From the NCBI GenBank assembly GCA_021789355.1, contig JAJYJR010000103.1, positions 1-12,508 of the forward strand: 12,508 bases of DNA. The letters run 5' to 3'. Below are positions 1 through 7,256 of this stretch, piece after piece. The notes under the pieces were generated by a model. That model saw nothing but the letters and a program-made list of their open reading frames with translations, was not told the origin of the DNA and searched no databases. The stretch's first letter is position 1. The number at the start of each line of letters is the position of its first letter. A program made the position numbers and the translations under genes. The DNA comes from Chloroflexota bacterium (GTDB taxonomy: Bacteria; Chloroflexota; Limnocylindria; Limnocylindrales; CSP1-4).

Positions 1-2
1 CA

Positions 3-56
3 GGCGTGGTCACCGCCATGGCCAAAGCCTCGCCTTCGCCGTCCGCGGGCGCCTGA
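3..56 (+). CDS. Possible C-terminal end of an unidentified plus-strand gene (partial)
   Basis: One plus-strand frame is open from the window edge to a TGA at 54-56 and would end in GVVTAMAKASPSPSAGA. Nearly all its third codon positions are G or C, as in the real genes here, and the tail looks like a normal hydrophilic protein end. If real, it converges on the minus-strand lipoprotein operon. With only 17 codons visible no product can be named and chance is a serious alternative. Confidence 0.3.
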   Translation, partial: GVVTAMAKASPSPSAGA

Positions 57-276
57 GCGGCGACGTGGTCGCGGGGCCGCCCACGGACTCGGGCCGGCCG
101 GCGCCGACCGATGCCGGCGGCCGGCCTCGGCCATGCCTGCCAGCCCGAGGCAGCAACTCGATCCGCTCTGCGGGTGTCTCATGCCCGGCGGCCACTGGAT
201 CGGCGGCGTACTCCGCGTCGCGCCACCGGTGGCTCGATCCTCACAGTCGCGACCGAGACAGACGCCAATCTCATCT

Positions 277-308
277 TCGGCGAAACGCCGACGGGCTCAT
301 GGCCCGTC
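277..308 (-). terminator. Two abutting hairpins after the lipoprotein operon
   Basis: Just beyond the stop codon of the third lipoprotein copy (minus strand, stop at 316-314) lies a perfect 7-bp inverted repeat, GACGGGC at 290-296 with GCCCGTC at 302-308. It is followed directly by a 6-bp one, TCGGCG-AAA-CGCCGA at 277-291. No U-rich tract follows, so termination is inferred from position and stem strength only. The rest of 57-313 holds GC-rich inverted repeats and nothing I recognise as a gene. Confidence 0.4.
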
Positions 309-313
309 CTGGC

Positions 314-1656
314 TCAGGTCACCGGCACACCGAACCAGGCTGACCCGTCATCAACGGTCCCGAGGACACCGATCGGCGTCAGCACCAGGCCGGCGACCGG
401 CCAGTCGTAGCCGTTGGCGGGCCCGCCGCCTTCCACGACGAGCGCACGCCAGGCCCGGCCATCGAAGGAGGTCCAGGCAGCCGGCTCGGCACCCGTGTGG
501 ATGGCGACCATCCGCTCGCCGTCGGCGAGGAGGACGCCGTTCTCCACGAGCCCGCTGCCTTCCGCGGGTCCATCCCAGGTGCCGAGCGGCGGGTAGCCGG
601 TCAGCAGCTCCCACGCTCGCCCCGATGTCGATGACCACCAGAGCGTGGTCCCCGGGGTCGAATTGGTTCCGCCCATCGCGACGAGGCCGGTCGGACCCGC
701 GACGAGGGTCCCGGCCATCGACCCCACCTCGCTGTCCGGCCACGGCGTCGGCAGTTCGTACGAGGTCCAGGTGCGCCCGTCCGGGGAGACGAGCGCGATC
801 GCTCCGCGCCCGGAGCTATCGAGCCCCCCATCCTCGGTCCCCAGCGCGACGAAGCCGGACCCGAAACCAGCAACGTCGCCGAAGCGGAAGAGGTCCGGGA
901 GCTGCCCCCCGACAGGCTCTCCCAACCGATGCCGTCCGAGGAGAGGGCCTCGCGGTTCTCCTTGGTGAAGGCGAGCAGCCCCGGGCCGCCGGCACGAAGC
1001 TCCGGGATGTAGAGAACGCCGCAGCCCGTGCAGTTCGGATCGACAAGCGCGAGACCGGCAGGTCCAGGATGCGGGGTCCAGCGCGCCCCGTCGGCGGATG
1101 TCCACGCTCGCAGCGGCGGTCTTGGGGTCCAGCAGAAGAGCCCGTCGTTGCCGTTGCACGCGTTGGTCCCGCCCTCGAGGCTGAGGGCCACGAGGCCTTG
1201 GCGGAAGGCGACGACTCCGATGACGAGGGTGGCCGGGCCGAACGCCTAGACCGGAAGCTGCCACCAGCTCGCCCCGTCGCGGGAGGTCCACACGGGGGTC
1301 CGCGCCATCGTGCCGCTGCCGACGACCTTGCCGACGGCCACGAAACCACCCTGCCAGCGGGCGACCGATCGGACCTGCGCGAGAGGGTCGCCAGCGGCGA
1401 GCCGCTGCCAGCGCAGCCCGGTCCAGCTCGCACTCGCGGTGGGAGGGAACGGGGTCGTGAACGCGGGCGTGGCCGGCTCGGTCGAGGGCTGCGGCGTGAC
1501 GACGGCGGTCGACGGCGAGGCCGGTGGCGACGATGGGGGAGCAGCGAATGGGGACCGGATCGGACCGGATGGCGACGGCGTTGGAGCCTCGACGGCGCAG
1601 CCGGCCACCACAGCAGCGGCGACTACGACGCCGAGGAGCGTGCGACGGCGACTCAT
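314..1656 (-). pseudogene. Third tandem S-x-D-G-x-x-W repeat lipoprotein, broken by a nonsense codon and a frameshift
   Basis: The reading starts at ATG 1656-1654 behind a purine-rich ribosome site (GAAGGAAGGG). It opens with a lipoprotein signal, MSRRRTLLGV then a hydrophobic core ending VVAGC with Cys20, and a Ser/Pro/Thr-rich linker. Repeat motifs SRDGASW, SADGARW, SSDGIGW, SPDGRTW and SFDGRAW follow, as in the two upstream copies. The frame is broken twice. A TAG stands at 1248-1246, after which the same frame continues with family-like sequence (NACNGNDGLFCW). At a run of six G (905-910 on the plus strand as C) the frame must shift to reach QLPDLFRFGDVAG and the terminal GVPVT before TGA at 316-314. 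Adding one G gives 447 codons, close to the 433 and 443 of its neighbours, which supports a single-base deletion. LemA in this window ends in TAG, so TAG is a normal stop here. A homopolymer sequencing error could explain the shift but not the TAG. The start lies 14 bp after the stop of copy two. Confidence 0.8.
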
Positions 1657-1670
1657 GTCGGGCCCTTCCT

Positions 1671-3002
1671 TCAGTTCGTCCCCGCCGTCGTCCAGACCAC
1701 GGCACGCGACGGCCCGGAGTGGGATCCGGTTGAGCCGACGGCGATGAGTCCGACTGGGCCTTCGACGACATCGGCGACTTCGGTCCGGTAGCGGTCGCAC
1801 GGGGAGGGGGCGCAGTTACCCTCGATGCCGTCAGCCGTGACCTCCGGGGTCGGACCGCTTGTCCAGGTGGTGCCGTCCGCCGATCGCCAGATAGCGCTGG
1901 TCCAGATCCCCAGGTTGACGTGCCTGTCGACGACCTTGCCGAGCGCCAGGTAGCCGTCGGCGGCGCGCACGAACCGCTCGATGAAGCCCTCCGCCCTGCC
2001 CGAGGCGAAGGTGGCCGCGGTCCAGGAGCGACCATCTCCAGACACCCACGCTGCAGCGGTTCCAGGGCTCGTCGGGATCGGTCCCTGCCCAGCAGCCGGG
2101 AGGATGCCGGCGAGCACGATCCGGTCCCCGTTGAGCGCGGCCGCGGCGGTCAGAAGGTCCCCCTCGATGGGCAGCGGGCTCGTCTCCCAGCAAGCACCGT
2201 CCGCGGAGGTTGCGACGACCCGCGTCTGCTCGCCATCGGTCGGATACCTGGTCCCGAGGCCGACGAGGCGACCGTCGCGGACCAGCAGCAGGTTGATCCA
2301 CTGGGGTCCGGTGCAGCCGTCAGGGGTGGCGAGCTCGCTCCAGGTCAGGCCGTCAGCCGACTCCATGGCACGGGGCGGTGGCAGCGACCCTTCCGCAGCG
2401 CCGTCGAGAACGATGGCGACGAAGCGATCCTCGAACCAGACGACACCACCGACTCCGAGGTTTCCGAGGTTGGAAGGGATAGCGGGGGCGCGCTGCCAGG
2501 CATCGACATGACCCGCCAGGTGCCAGAAGGTGATCCCGCCCCGCCCGGATCCCCAGGCGAGGAACCCACTAGGCGAGCTGATGACCCCCTGGGGCCAGAC
2601 CACGCCGTCTGCGGGCAGCATCGCGGGCCCGTCCCACGTTAGTCCGTCCTGTGACCACCACGAGACGGGCTTGCAGTTACGCTCGGCGTTGAAGACACAC
2701 CCGATCGCGACGTAGCCTTGCTCGCTCGACGCGGCGGCGACCATCGTGGCGTTTGCGAAGGCCGGCTGGTCGGCGACGCGATGCCATGTCGTCTCGGAGA
2801 GGGGCCGAGGGCTCGGCGGCGTGGTGCCCGTCGCCGGGGCCGTCGGCTCGAGGGTGGGCGGGGCGATAGTTGGCGTGGGAGTCATCGTGGCCGAGGGAGG
2901 CGCGGAAGACGGCCCCGCCAGGGACGGCTCGGCGCTCGCGGAGCAGGCCGCGGCGAGGACGGTGGCGAGCCCGAGAGCGAGGAGCCTGGAAGGACGTTCC
3001 AC
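1671..3002 (-). CDS. Repeat-containing lipoprotein, probable beta-propeller (second tandem copy)
   Basis: This is a 443-residue predicted exported lipoprotein of unknown function. The first 20 residues form a signal with a hydrophobic core and Cys20 (LAAAC, a slightly loose lipobox), followed by a Pro/Thr/Ser-rich tether to about residue 70. The body repeats the motif S-x-D-G-x-x-W at about 117, 215, 266, 321 and 374, with a decayed version near 162-169. The motif resembles a sialidase-type Asp-box shortened by one residue, so a beta-propeller fold is my inference. No enzyme active site is recognisable. Cysteines recur in pairs (VGCVFNAERNC; NCAPSPC), possibly disulfides outside the membrane. 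GTG at 3002-3000 is chosen because AGGAGG lies at ideal spacing and the signal peptide begins there. Its SD sequence follows directly on the stop of the first copy, 12 bp upstream. The C-terminal stretch GLIAVGSTGS...SGPSRAVVWTT is almost shared with copy one. Confidence 0.85.
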   Translation of the reverse strand: MERPSRLLALGLATVLAAACSASAEPSLAGPSSAPPSATMTPTPTIAPPTLEPTAPATGTTPPSPRPLSETTWHRVADQPAFANATMVAAASSEQGYVAIGCVFNAERNCKPVSWWSQDGLTWDGPAMLPADGVVWPQGVISSPSGFLAWGSGRGGITFWHLAGHVDAWQRAPAIPSNLGNLGVGGVVWFEDRFVAIVLDGAAEGSLPPPRAMESADGLTWSELATPDGCTGPQWINLLLVRDGRLVGLGTRYPTDGEQTRVVATSADGACWETSPLPIEGDLLTAAAALNGDRIVLAGILPAAGQGPIPTSPGTAAAWVSGDGRSWTAATFASGRAEGFIERFVRAADGYLALGKVVDRHVNLGIWTSAIWRSADGTTWTSGPTPEVTADGIEGNCAPSPCDRYRTEVADVVEGPVGLIAVGSTGSHSGPSRAVVWTTAGTN

Positions 3003-3014
3003 GTCAGACCTCCT

Positions 3015-4316
3015 TCAGTCCGTCGGTTGCGTCGTCCAGACGACGGCACGCGAGGGCCCGGACCCCGAACCGGTTGAGCCGACCGCGATGAGGCCGCCCG
3101 GCCCCCAGGCGAGCCCAGCGATGCCGGTGCGCAATGGACAGGCCGGGATGTCCGCGCACATCCCGGGCATCCGGCCCTCGGCCGCGACATCTGGCCCCGA
3201 CGAGTCTTCGACCCAGTCGAACCCGTCGACCGAGCGCCAGACGAAAGCTCGATCGGTGTCCTGCAGGAGCGCGACGAGGACGCCGTCCGCCGCGACGGGA
3301 CCGGTGAACCACTGCCACGGGTAGCGGTCCGGCAGTCGCGAGGGGAGCCAGTCGAGCCCGTCCGACGACGTCCAGGCCGCGAGTGGCGGCCCGCTGAGCG
3401 TCCCCGGTTGCCCGATCTCCGCACCGAGCGCGACGAGGGTCGGACCGACCGTCGCCACGGAGGCGATCGAGGGCGCACCCTCCGTCCACTGCCAGCAGCG
3501 ACCGTCGGTCGCGCGCCCCGCGAACGAGCGGTACGCCGAACCCTCGGCGATCTTGAGCCATGCCAACAGGCGGACGTCGGGGCCACCGACCGACGCCGGC
3601 ACCGTCGCCAGGGACGGGCCGACGAACTCGGCCGTCGTCATCCCCACCCACGGCGCTGGACACCCGGCATCGGCGTGTCGTCGCCAGGTGAGACCGTCGG
3701 ACGAGACCCAGAGAAGGAAGGGCTGACCGGGCATCCCGGCCGCGGCCAGGTAGCGGTCGCCGGTCCACACCACGCTCGTGATCATCGCGTCCGCGAGGCC
3801 CGGAACCGGCGCCGACCGATGCCACGTGACGCCATCGCTCGACGCCCAGAAGGGTGCGGCGGCATCGGCGTCGAAGTCGGCCCAAGCCAGGTAGCCCGCG
3901 CCCCTCAGGACGTGATCGAGGGAGATCCCGCTCGCCGATGGGATGGCATACCGGGTCCAGGCCACCCCGTCGGTCGAGACCCAACTCAGAGCGTCGCAAG
4001 TGCCGATGTCACGGGGCCTCGCCGAACAGCCGACCGCCACGTAGCGGTTCGGACCCGCGGCCACCGCCTTAATCCGGGCATCGGCGAACGCCGCCTGATC
4101 GGCGACCCGGGTCCAGACGGGCTCCGCGGGTAGAGATGCGCGCAGGGTCCCCGCAGGCGACGCCGTCGCCGGGATAGAAGCGGCGCCGCCGGTCGGGGCG
4201 GGCCAGACGGGCGCAGACGCACCGGCTGCCGAGGGTGACGACGCCGAGGTCGACGTACAGCCGGCCAACGTCACGATCAGGACGCCCGCGATGACCCCCC
4301 TGGCGCTCGCTCCCAT
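3015..4316 (-). CDS. Repeat-containing lipoprotein, probable beta-propeller (first tandem copy)
   Basis: This 433-residue predicted lipoprotein opens a three-gene tandem array. Residues 1-20 are a clear lipoprotein signal ending LAGC (Cys20), followed by an Ala/Ser/Pro tether to about residue 65. The shared family opening RVADQAAFA comes next. Repeat motifs S-x-D-G-x-x-W sit at about 114, 159, 205, 269 (ATDGRCW), 317 and 362. Four of the five intervals are 45-48 residues and one is 64, the size expected of propeller blades. The motif resembles the Asp-box of sialidase-type propellers, but no catalytic residues of such enzymes can be pointed to. Substrate or partner binding at the cell surface is an inference. 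Cysteine pairs (VGCSARPRDIGTC; MCADIPAC) may be disulfides. ATG 4316-4314 has GGAGG at good spacing. Nothing upstream reveals regulation. The product should be called a hypothetical repeat lipoprotein. Confidence 0.87.
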   Translation of the reverse strand: MGASARGVIAGVLIVTLAGCTSTSASSPSAAGASAPVWPAPTGGAASIPATASPAGTLRASLPAEPVWTRVADQAAFADARIKAVAAGPNRYVAVGCSARPRDIGTCDALSWVSTDGVAWTRYAIPSASGISLDHVLRGAGYLAWADFDADAAAPFWASSDGVTWHRSAPVPGLADAMITSVVWTGDRYLAAAGMPGQPFLLWVSSDGLTWRRHADAGCPAPWVGMTTAEFVGPSLATVPASVGGPDVRLLAWLKIAEGSAYRSFAGRATDGRCWQWTEGAPSIASVATVGPTLVALGAEIGQPGTLSGPPLAAWTSSDGLDWLPSRLPDRYPWQWFTGPVAADGVLVALLQDTDRAFVWRSVDGFDWVEDSSGPDVAAEGRMPGMCADIPACPLRTGIAGLAWGPGGLIAVGSTGSGSGPSRAVVWTTQPTD

Positions 4317-4560
4317 CCGATGCCTCCGAGGTCACGAGCTTCGACGCTCGGGCCCGGTCGGTTGTGGTGCCGTCCCTCGGGCGTGGCTGTCGGGTTCCCC
4401 ACACGGGAGTCCGTCGCCGCTCGTCCAACATCCGATCGGGGAGGTGACCGATGGGTCCGAGAGGCTGGCCCCCGGTCCGGTCGCTGGTCGTGGTCGTCCT
4501 TCCTGCGGCGGGATGCACCAGGAGCGCGCAGTCGCCCTCCGCCCCGACTACGCGCGAGGG

Positions 4561-4813
4561 ACCTCGGCCGCCCGGAGCCTAACGCCAGTGGCGTTGCGCA
4601 CGCGCCGGAGCATGACAATCAAGACGCATGATGGGTTCGTCTTCACGACCGCGACCGGCGGGCCGCTCTACGGCAAGGAGGCGCTGCGTGAGTCCTACGC
4701 CGCCCTCGATCGGGCGGCCCTGCCGCGGGTCAGTGGCCACCCTCCAGGCCGGCCTCGACGCGGCCCAGTCGCGAACTCCCGACCAGACTACCGACCAAAC
4801 CACAGCCCGCTGA
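4561..4813 (+). pseudogene. Tyrosine recombinase (phage-type integrase) remnant
   Basis: A plus-strand frame from about 4561 reads SAARSLTPVALRTRR, then from 4630 DGFVFTTATGGPLYGKE and ESYAALDRAALPRV. This matches the well-known stretch of tyrosine recombinases that comes just before the catalytic HxxR box (typically LVFTTxxGxPL...ALxRAGLPxxRFHDLRH). The expected HDLRH, LGH and tyrosine segments are missing. Right after PRV (4731) the reading resumes one frame over as VATLQAGLDAAQSRTPDQTT and stops at 4811-4813, which resembles an integrase tail. An internal deletion of roughly 50 codons with a frame change explains this. The N-terminal DNA-binding domain is also gone, so it cannot be active. 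It points toward tRNA-Cys, whose encoded 3' end lies about 30 bp beyond, the usual placement of an integrase beside its tRNA attachment site. The family call rests on recalled motif similarity. Confidence 0.6.
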
Positions 4814-4829
4814 TCGCTCAGCGGGCTGT
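4802..4829 (-). terminator. Strong hairpin terminator after the Phe-Gly-Gln-Cys tRNA cluster
   Basis: A perfect 12-bp inverted repeat, ACAGCCCGCTGA and TCAGCGGGCTGT around a TCGC loop, lies 15 bases past the CCA end of tRNA-Cys on the minus strand. The trailing sequence is T-containing but weak on the minus strand (GGTTTGGT), while TTT follows on the plus strand, so it may act in both directions. The stop codon of the integrase remnant falls inside the left arm. Confidence 0.7.
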
Positions 4830-4844
4830 TTCGCGCTCAGAAGG

Positions 4845-4920
4845 TGGAGGCGACGGCCGGATTCGAACCGGCGAATAGAGGTTTTGCAGACCTCCCCCTT
4901 AGCCACTTGGGTACGTCGCC
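4845..4920 (-). tRNA. tRNA-Cys (GCA)
   Basis: The acceptor arms GGCGACG and CGTCGCC pair perfectly. The anticodon stem GAGGT/ACCTC encloses CTGCAAA, giving anticodon GCA. The T arm GCCGG-TTCGAAT-CCGGC is perfect. Discriminator U73, the cysteine identity base, is followed by an encoded CCA. It is last of the four-tRNA cluster, with a terminator hairpin behind it and an integrase remnant beside its 3' end. Confidence 0.96.
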
Positions 4921-4986
4921 CCAGGAACCGTGCCGGCCGTGGAACCGGCGGATCGAACTCCACGCCCACACCGGTCAGGCCGGGGT

Positions 4987-5060
4987 TGGCTGCCCCTCGA
5001 GGATTCGAACCTCGCCTAACGGATCCAAAGTCCGCTGTCCTACCACTAGACGAAGGGGCA
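4987..5060 (-). tRNA. tRNA-Gln (UUG)
   Basis: The acceptor arms TGCCCCT and AGGGGCA pair, with the U1-A72 pair typical of glutamine tRNAs. The anticodon loop CTTTGGA gives UUG. The T arm GCGAG-GTTCGAATC-CTCG is intact. Discriminator G73 and an encoded CCA follow. It is third in the minus-strand cluster. Confidence 0.95.
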
Positions 5061-5116
5061 CCGGTCCGAGCTCCCGGCGGGAGGCCGGCACCGGCACCGG
5101 CGGCCGGGCAAAAAGA

Positions 5117-5192
5117 TGGAGCGGAAGACGGGACTCGAACCCGCGACCCTCACCTTGGCAAGGTGATGCTCTACCAACTGAGCCACTTCCGC
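5117..5192 (-). tRNA. tRNA-Gly (GCC)
   Basis: The acceptor arms GCGGAAG and CTTCCGC pair perfectly. The anticodon arm CACCT-TGCCA-AGGTG gives GCC. The T arm contains GGGTTCGAGTCCC. Discriminator U73, usual for glycine, and an encoded CCA are present. It is second in the cluster. Confidence 0.96.
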
Positions 5193-5219
5193 TCGCGAAC
5201 CCGACCAGTCTGTTTCGGA

Positions 5220-5295
5220 TGGTGCCGAGAGCCAGAATCGAACTGGCGACACCGCGATTTTCAGTCGCGTGCTCTACCAACTGAGCTATCTCGGC
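5220..5295 (-). tRNA. tRNA-Phe (GAA)
   Basis: The acceptor arms GCCGAGA and TCTCGGC pair perfectly. The anticodon arm GCGAC-TGAAAAT-CGC gives GAA. The T arm is GCCAG-TTCGATT-CTGGC. Discriminator A73 and CCA are encoded. It is first in its cluster, with a candidate promoter about 41 bases upstream. Confidence 0.96.
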
Positions 5296-5336
5296 CCGCG
5301 GTCCGGACCAGGCTTGGCCGCCCGTCGGCGGAGGCG

Positions 5337-5366
5337 AGGGTACCACGAGCGCCCGAAGCGCCGCAA
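5337..5366 (-). promoter_or_regulatory. Candidate promoter of the Phe-Gly-Gln-Cys tRNA cluster
   Basis: On the minus strand TGG-TACCCT (extended -10-like, 5345-5337) is preceded after 18 bases by TTGCGG (5366-5361), which shares only TTG with the -35 consensus. The -10 lies 41 bases before tRNA-Phe. The pattern TGn-TA-nnn-T recurs before other genes in this window. Assignment is by eye. Confidence 0.35.
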
Positions 5367-5446
5367 GGCGAGACCGAGCCGGAGAGGGGGTCCGCGACAC
5401 GGCCGCGCCGGGCGGCGTCACGACCGCCGTGCCGCGCGCACCGCCG

Positions 5447-6430
5447 TCAGTCCAGGCCGGCCAGTTCCTTCTCCTCCTCCTGCGGCATCGGCCCCTCACC
5501 AGCCAGCTGCCGGAGGCGCTTGATCCGATCCGCGATCGGCGGATGGGTCGAGAAGAGGTTCTGGATCTCGCCGGCCTTCTTGAGCGGGTTCACGATGTAG
5601 AGGTGCTGGGTCGCCCGGTTGGCGACCTCCAGCGGCTCCTGGTCCTCGGAGATCTTGACCAGGGCCTCCTCCAGGCCGTGCGGGTTGCGCGTCAACTCCA
5701 CGGACGAGGCGTCGGCGAGGTACTCGCGCTGGCGGCTGATCGCCAGCTGGACGAGAGAGGCCGCGATCGGGGCCAGGATCGCCAGGATGATCGCCACCAC
5801 GAACATGATCGCCTGGATCGCCCCGCCTCCCCCACCCTCTCGGTTGGAGCCGCGCCGGCCGCCGAACATGCCGCCCCAGAAGGTGAATTGGAGGAAGAAG
5901 TCGGCCAGCAGGGCGATGCTGCCGACCAGCACCCCCACCATGAGCGAGAAGCGGATGTCGTAGTTGCGGACGTGGGAGAGCTCGTGGCCGATCACACCCT
6001 GGAGCTCCTCCCGGTCCAGCTTCTGGAGGAGTCCGGCCGTGACCGCCACCGAGGCGTGCTTCGGATCGCGACCGGTGGCGAAGGCGTTGGGTGCGCTGTC
6101 GGGGATGATGTAGACGCGCGGCATCGGCAGGCCGGCCGCCATGGTCAGCTCGCGGACCACGTCGAAGAGCTCCGGGGCCGACTGCTCGTCGACCTCCTTC
6201 GCCTGGGAGACACCGAGAACCATCTGGTCGCCCGCGTAGTAGGTCGCCAGCGAGGCGATCCCCCCGATCACGATGGCGATCACGATGGCGGCCACGCCCG
6301 AGTCGGACGAGCCGCCGACGGCGAAGCCGATGACGTAGCCAAGGGCGGCCAAGACGAGGACGACCAGCAGCGCCAGCAGGACCGAGTTGCGCCGGTTGGC
6401 CGACTCCTGGCCGTAGAACGTCGCCGCCAC
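5447..6430 (-). CDS. htpX: HtpX-type membrane zinc metalloprotease (M48)
   Basis: This integral membrane endopeptidase family degrades misfolded or damaged membrane proteins on the cytoplasmic side. The protein is 327 residues from GTG 6430-6428. Two hydrophobic segments span about 17-36 and 46-65. The zinc motif HELSH is at 149-153, preceded by the family's PNAFATGRDP (114-123). A membrane stretch lies at about 163-182 and another at about 203-231, then the third zinc ligand Glu236 in REYLADASSVELT. The C terminus carries FSTHPPIADRIKRL. The insert near 186-203 is Gly/Arg-rich. The frame is open further upstream into lemA, but MAATFYGQ-S-ANRRNS matches the usual family start, and an AGGA lies 8 bases before the GTG. 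It begins 10 bp after the lemA stop, so the two are surely co-transcribed. This pairing is common in bacteria and suggests a joint envelope quality-control role. Confidence 0.95.
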   Translation of the reverse strand: MAATFYGQESANRRNSVLLALLVVLVLAALGYVIGFAVGGSSDSGVAAIVIAIVIGGIASLATYYAGDQMVLGVSQAKEVDEQSAPELFDVVRELTMAAGLPMPRVYIIPDSAPNAFATGRDPKHASVAVTAGLLQKLDREELQGVIGHELSHVRNYDIRFSLMVGVLVGSIALLADFFLQFTFWGGMFGGRRGSNREGGGGGAIQAIMFVVAIILAILAPIAASLVQLAISRQREYLADASSVELTRNPHGLEEALVKISEDQEPLEVANRATQHLYIVNPLKKAGEIQNLFSTHPPIADRIKRLRQLAGEGPMPQEEEKELAGLD

Positions 6431-6440
6431 GGCAGCCGTC

Positions 6441-7007
6441 CTAGCGGAGGGCGACGACCGGGACCTGGTCGGCCTCGGGCTCGGCCTCGAAGAAATCGCG
6501 CTTGGTGAAGCCAAACGTGCCGGCCATCAGGTTGTTGGGAAAGACCTGGATGGACGTGTTGTAGTCCAGGACCGTAGCGTTGTAGTGCTGGCGGGAGAAG
6601 GAAATCTGGTTCTCGGTCGTGGTCAGCTGCTCCTGCAGCGAGAGGACGTTCTCGTTCGCCTTCAGCTGGGGGTAGTTCTCGACCACAGCGAAGAGCGAGC
6701 GCAGGGCGCCGGTCAGAACGTTCTCGGCCTGGGCCTGCTGGGCAACGTTGCCCTGGGCGCCGGCGGCCACGGCGTTGGCCCGCGCCTCCGTCACCTTGGT
6801 CAGGACCTCCTGCTCGAAGTCCATGTAGCCCTTCACGGCATTGACCAGGTTGGGCACGAGGTCGTGGCGCCGCTTCAGCTGCACGTCGATCTGGGCGAAA
6901 GCCTCGTCGACGCGGAGCCGGCGCTGCACCAGTCCGTTGTAGATCGCGATCACGAAGACGGCGATCAGGACGAGGACGACGATGACGACGATCAGTTCGA
7001 TCGACAT
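6441..7007 (-). CDS. lemA: LemA family membrane protein
   Basis: This 188-residue protein has one N-terminal membrane segment (about 4-24), followed by the family signature NGLVQRRLRVDEAFAQIDVQ and RRHDLVPNLVNAVKGYM. Its long helical region includes LKANENVLSLQEQL and ends near YNTSIQVFPNNLMAGTFGF. LemA proteins form an extracytoplasmic helical bundle on a single anchor and their biochemical role is poorly known. The length is standard. ATG 7007-7005 has GAGGGAG upstream. The stop is TAG (6443-6441), which shows that TAG ends genes in this genome. htpX follows after 10 bp. Confidence 0.95.
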   Translation of the reverse strand: MSIELIVVIVVLVLIAVFVIAIYNGLVQRRLRVDEAFAQIDVQLKRRHDLVPNLVNAVKGYMDFEQEVLTKVTEARANAVAAGAQGNVAQQAQAENVLTGALRSLFAVVENYPQLKANENVLSLQEQLTTTENQISFSRQHYNATVLDYNTSIQVFPNNLMAGTFGFTKRDFFEAEPEADQVPVVALR

Positions 7008-7055
7008 CTGCTCTCCCTCTGCGGGGCGGCCGCGCCGAGGAGCGCGACCGCGGCC

Positions 7056-7064
7056 AGTCTAGCA
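7056..7064 (-). promoter_or_regulatory. Candidate extended -10 element for lemA-htpX
   Basis: The minus strand reads TGC-TAGACT, an extended -10-like site 48 bases before the lemA start codon. The 12-mer TGCTAGACTGGC is repeated exactly upstream of tRNA-Leu(CAG). No convincing -35 is visible. Confidence 0.35.
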
Positions 7065-7129
7065 GCGAGCGAGCGTGGAGCGTGCGGCGATGGGCGCCCG
7101 GGCAGCGGGTGGGGTGCGCGCCGGGAACC

Positions 7130-7206
7130 TGGTGGGCGGTGCAGGAGTCGAACCTGCGGCCTCCTCGGTGTAAACGAGGCGCTCTGACCGGCTGAGCTAA
7201 CCGCCC
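7130..7206 (-). tRNA. tRNA-Val (UAC)
   Basis: The acceptor arms GGGCGGT and ACCGCCC pair perfectly. The anticodon arm CCTCG-TTTACAC-CGAGG gives UAC. The T arm GCAGG-TTCGACT-CCTGC is perfect. Discriminator A73 and CCA are encoded. It is the last of three tRNAs between the substrate-binding protein gene and lemA, separated from the one before by a hairpin. Confidence 0.96.
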
Positions 7207-7216
7207 GGGAAGATGA

Positions 7217-7240
7217 ACGGCGCACCCGTCGGTGCGCCGT
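7217..7240 (-). terminator. Hairpin between tRNA-Leu(GAG) and tRNA-Val
   Basis: A perfect 10-bp inverted repeat, ACGGCGCACC and GGTGCGCCGT with a 4-base loop, lies 16 bases after the encoded CCA of tRNA-Leu(GAG). On the minus strand TCATCTT follows, a weak T tract. It may terminate transcription or act as a processing signal within a longer tRNA transcript. Confidence 0.5.
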
Positions 7241-7256
7241 CGACTCAGCGAGGGAG

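Noticed and set aside
1246..1248. TAG in the third lipoprotein as a recoded sense codon
   Set aside because: lemA uses TAG as its stop at exactly the expected family end, and the same lipoprotein copy also has a frameshift, so decay is simpler.
133..1791. Very long plus-strand open frame opposite the third lipoprotein copy
   Set aside because: Arg/Pro/Gly-rich composition with no recognisable domain. It is the antisense shadow of a GC-rich minus-strand gene that has signal peptide, ribosome site and family repeats.
4317..4560. Possible small gene or promoter in the gap upstream of the lipoprotein operon
   Set aside because: Open frames here are composition-driven and lack ribosome sites or family motifs. 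I found no convincing -10/-35 pair for the operon.
4802..4829. Inverted repeat as a mobile-element terminal repeat
   Set aside because: The arms are separated by only four bases and sit after tRNA-Cys, which fits a transcription terminator. There is no transposase or target duplication.
4950..4961. T-arm-like GGAGTTCGATCC (minus strand) between tRNA-Gln and tRNA-Cys, possibly another tRNA
   Set aside because: The flanking bases do not pair into a T stem, and no acceptor or anticodon arm can be built in the 66-base gap. At most it is a fragment.
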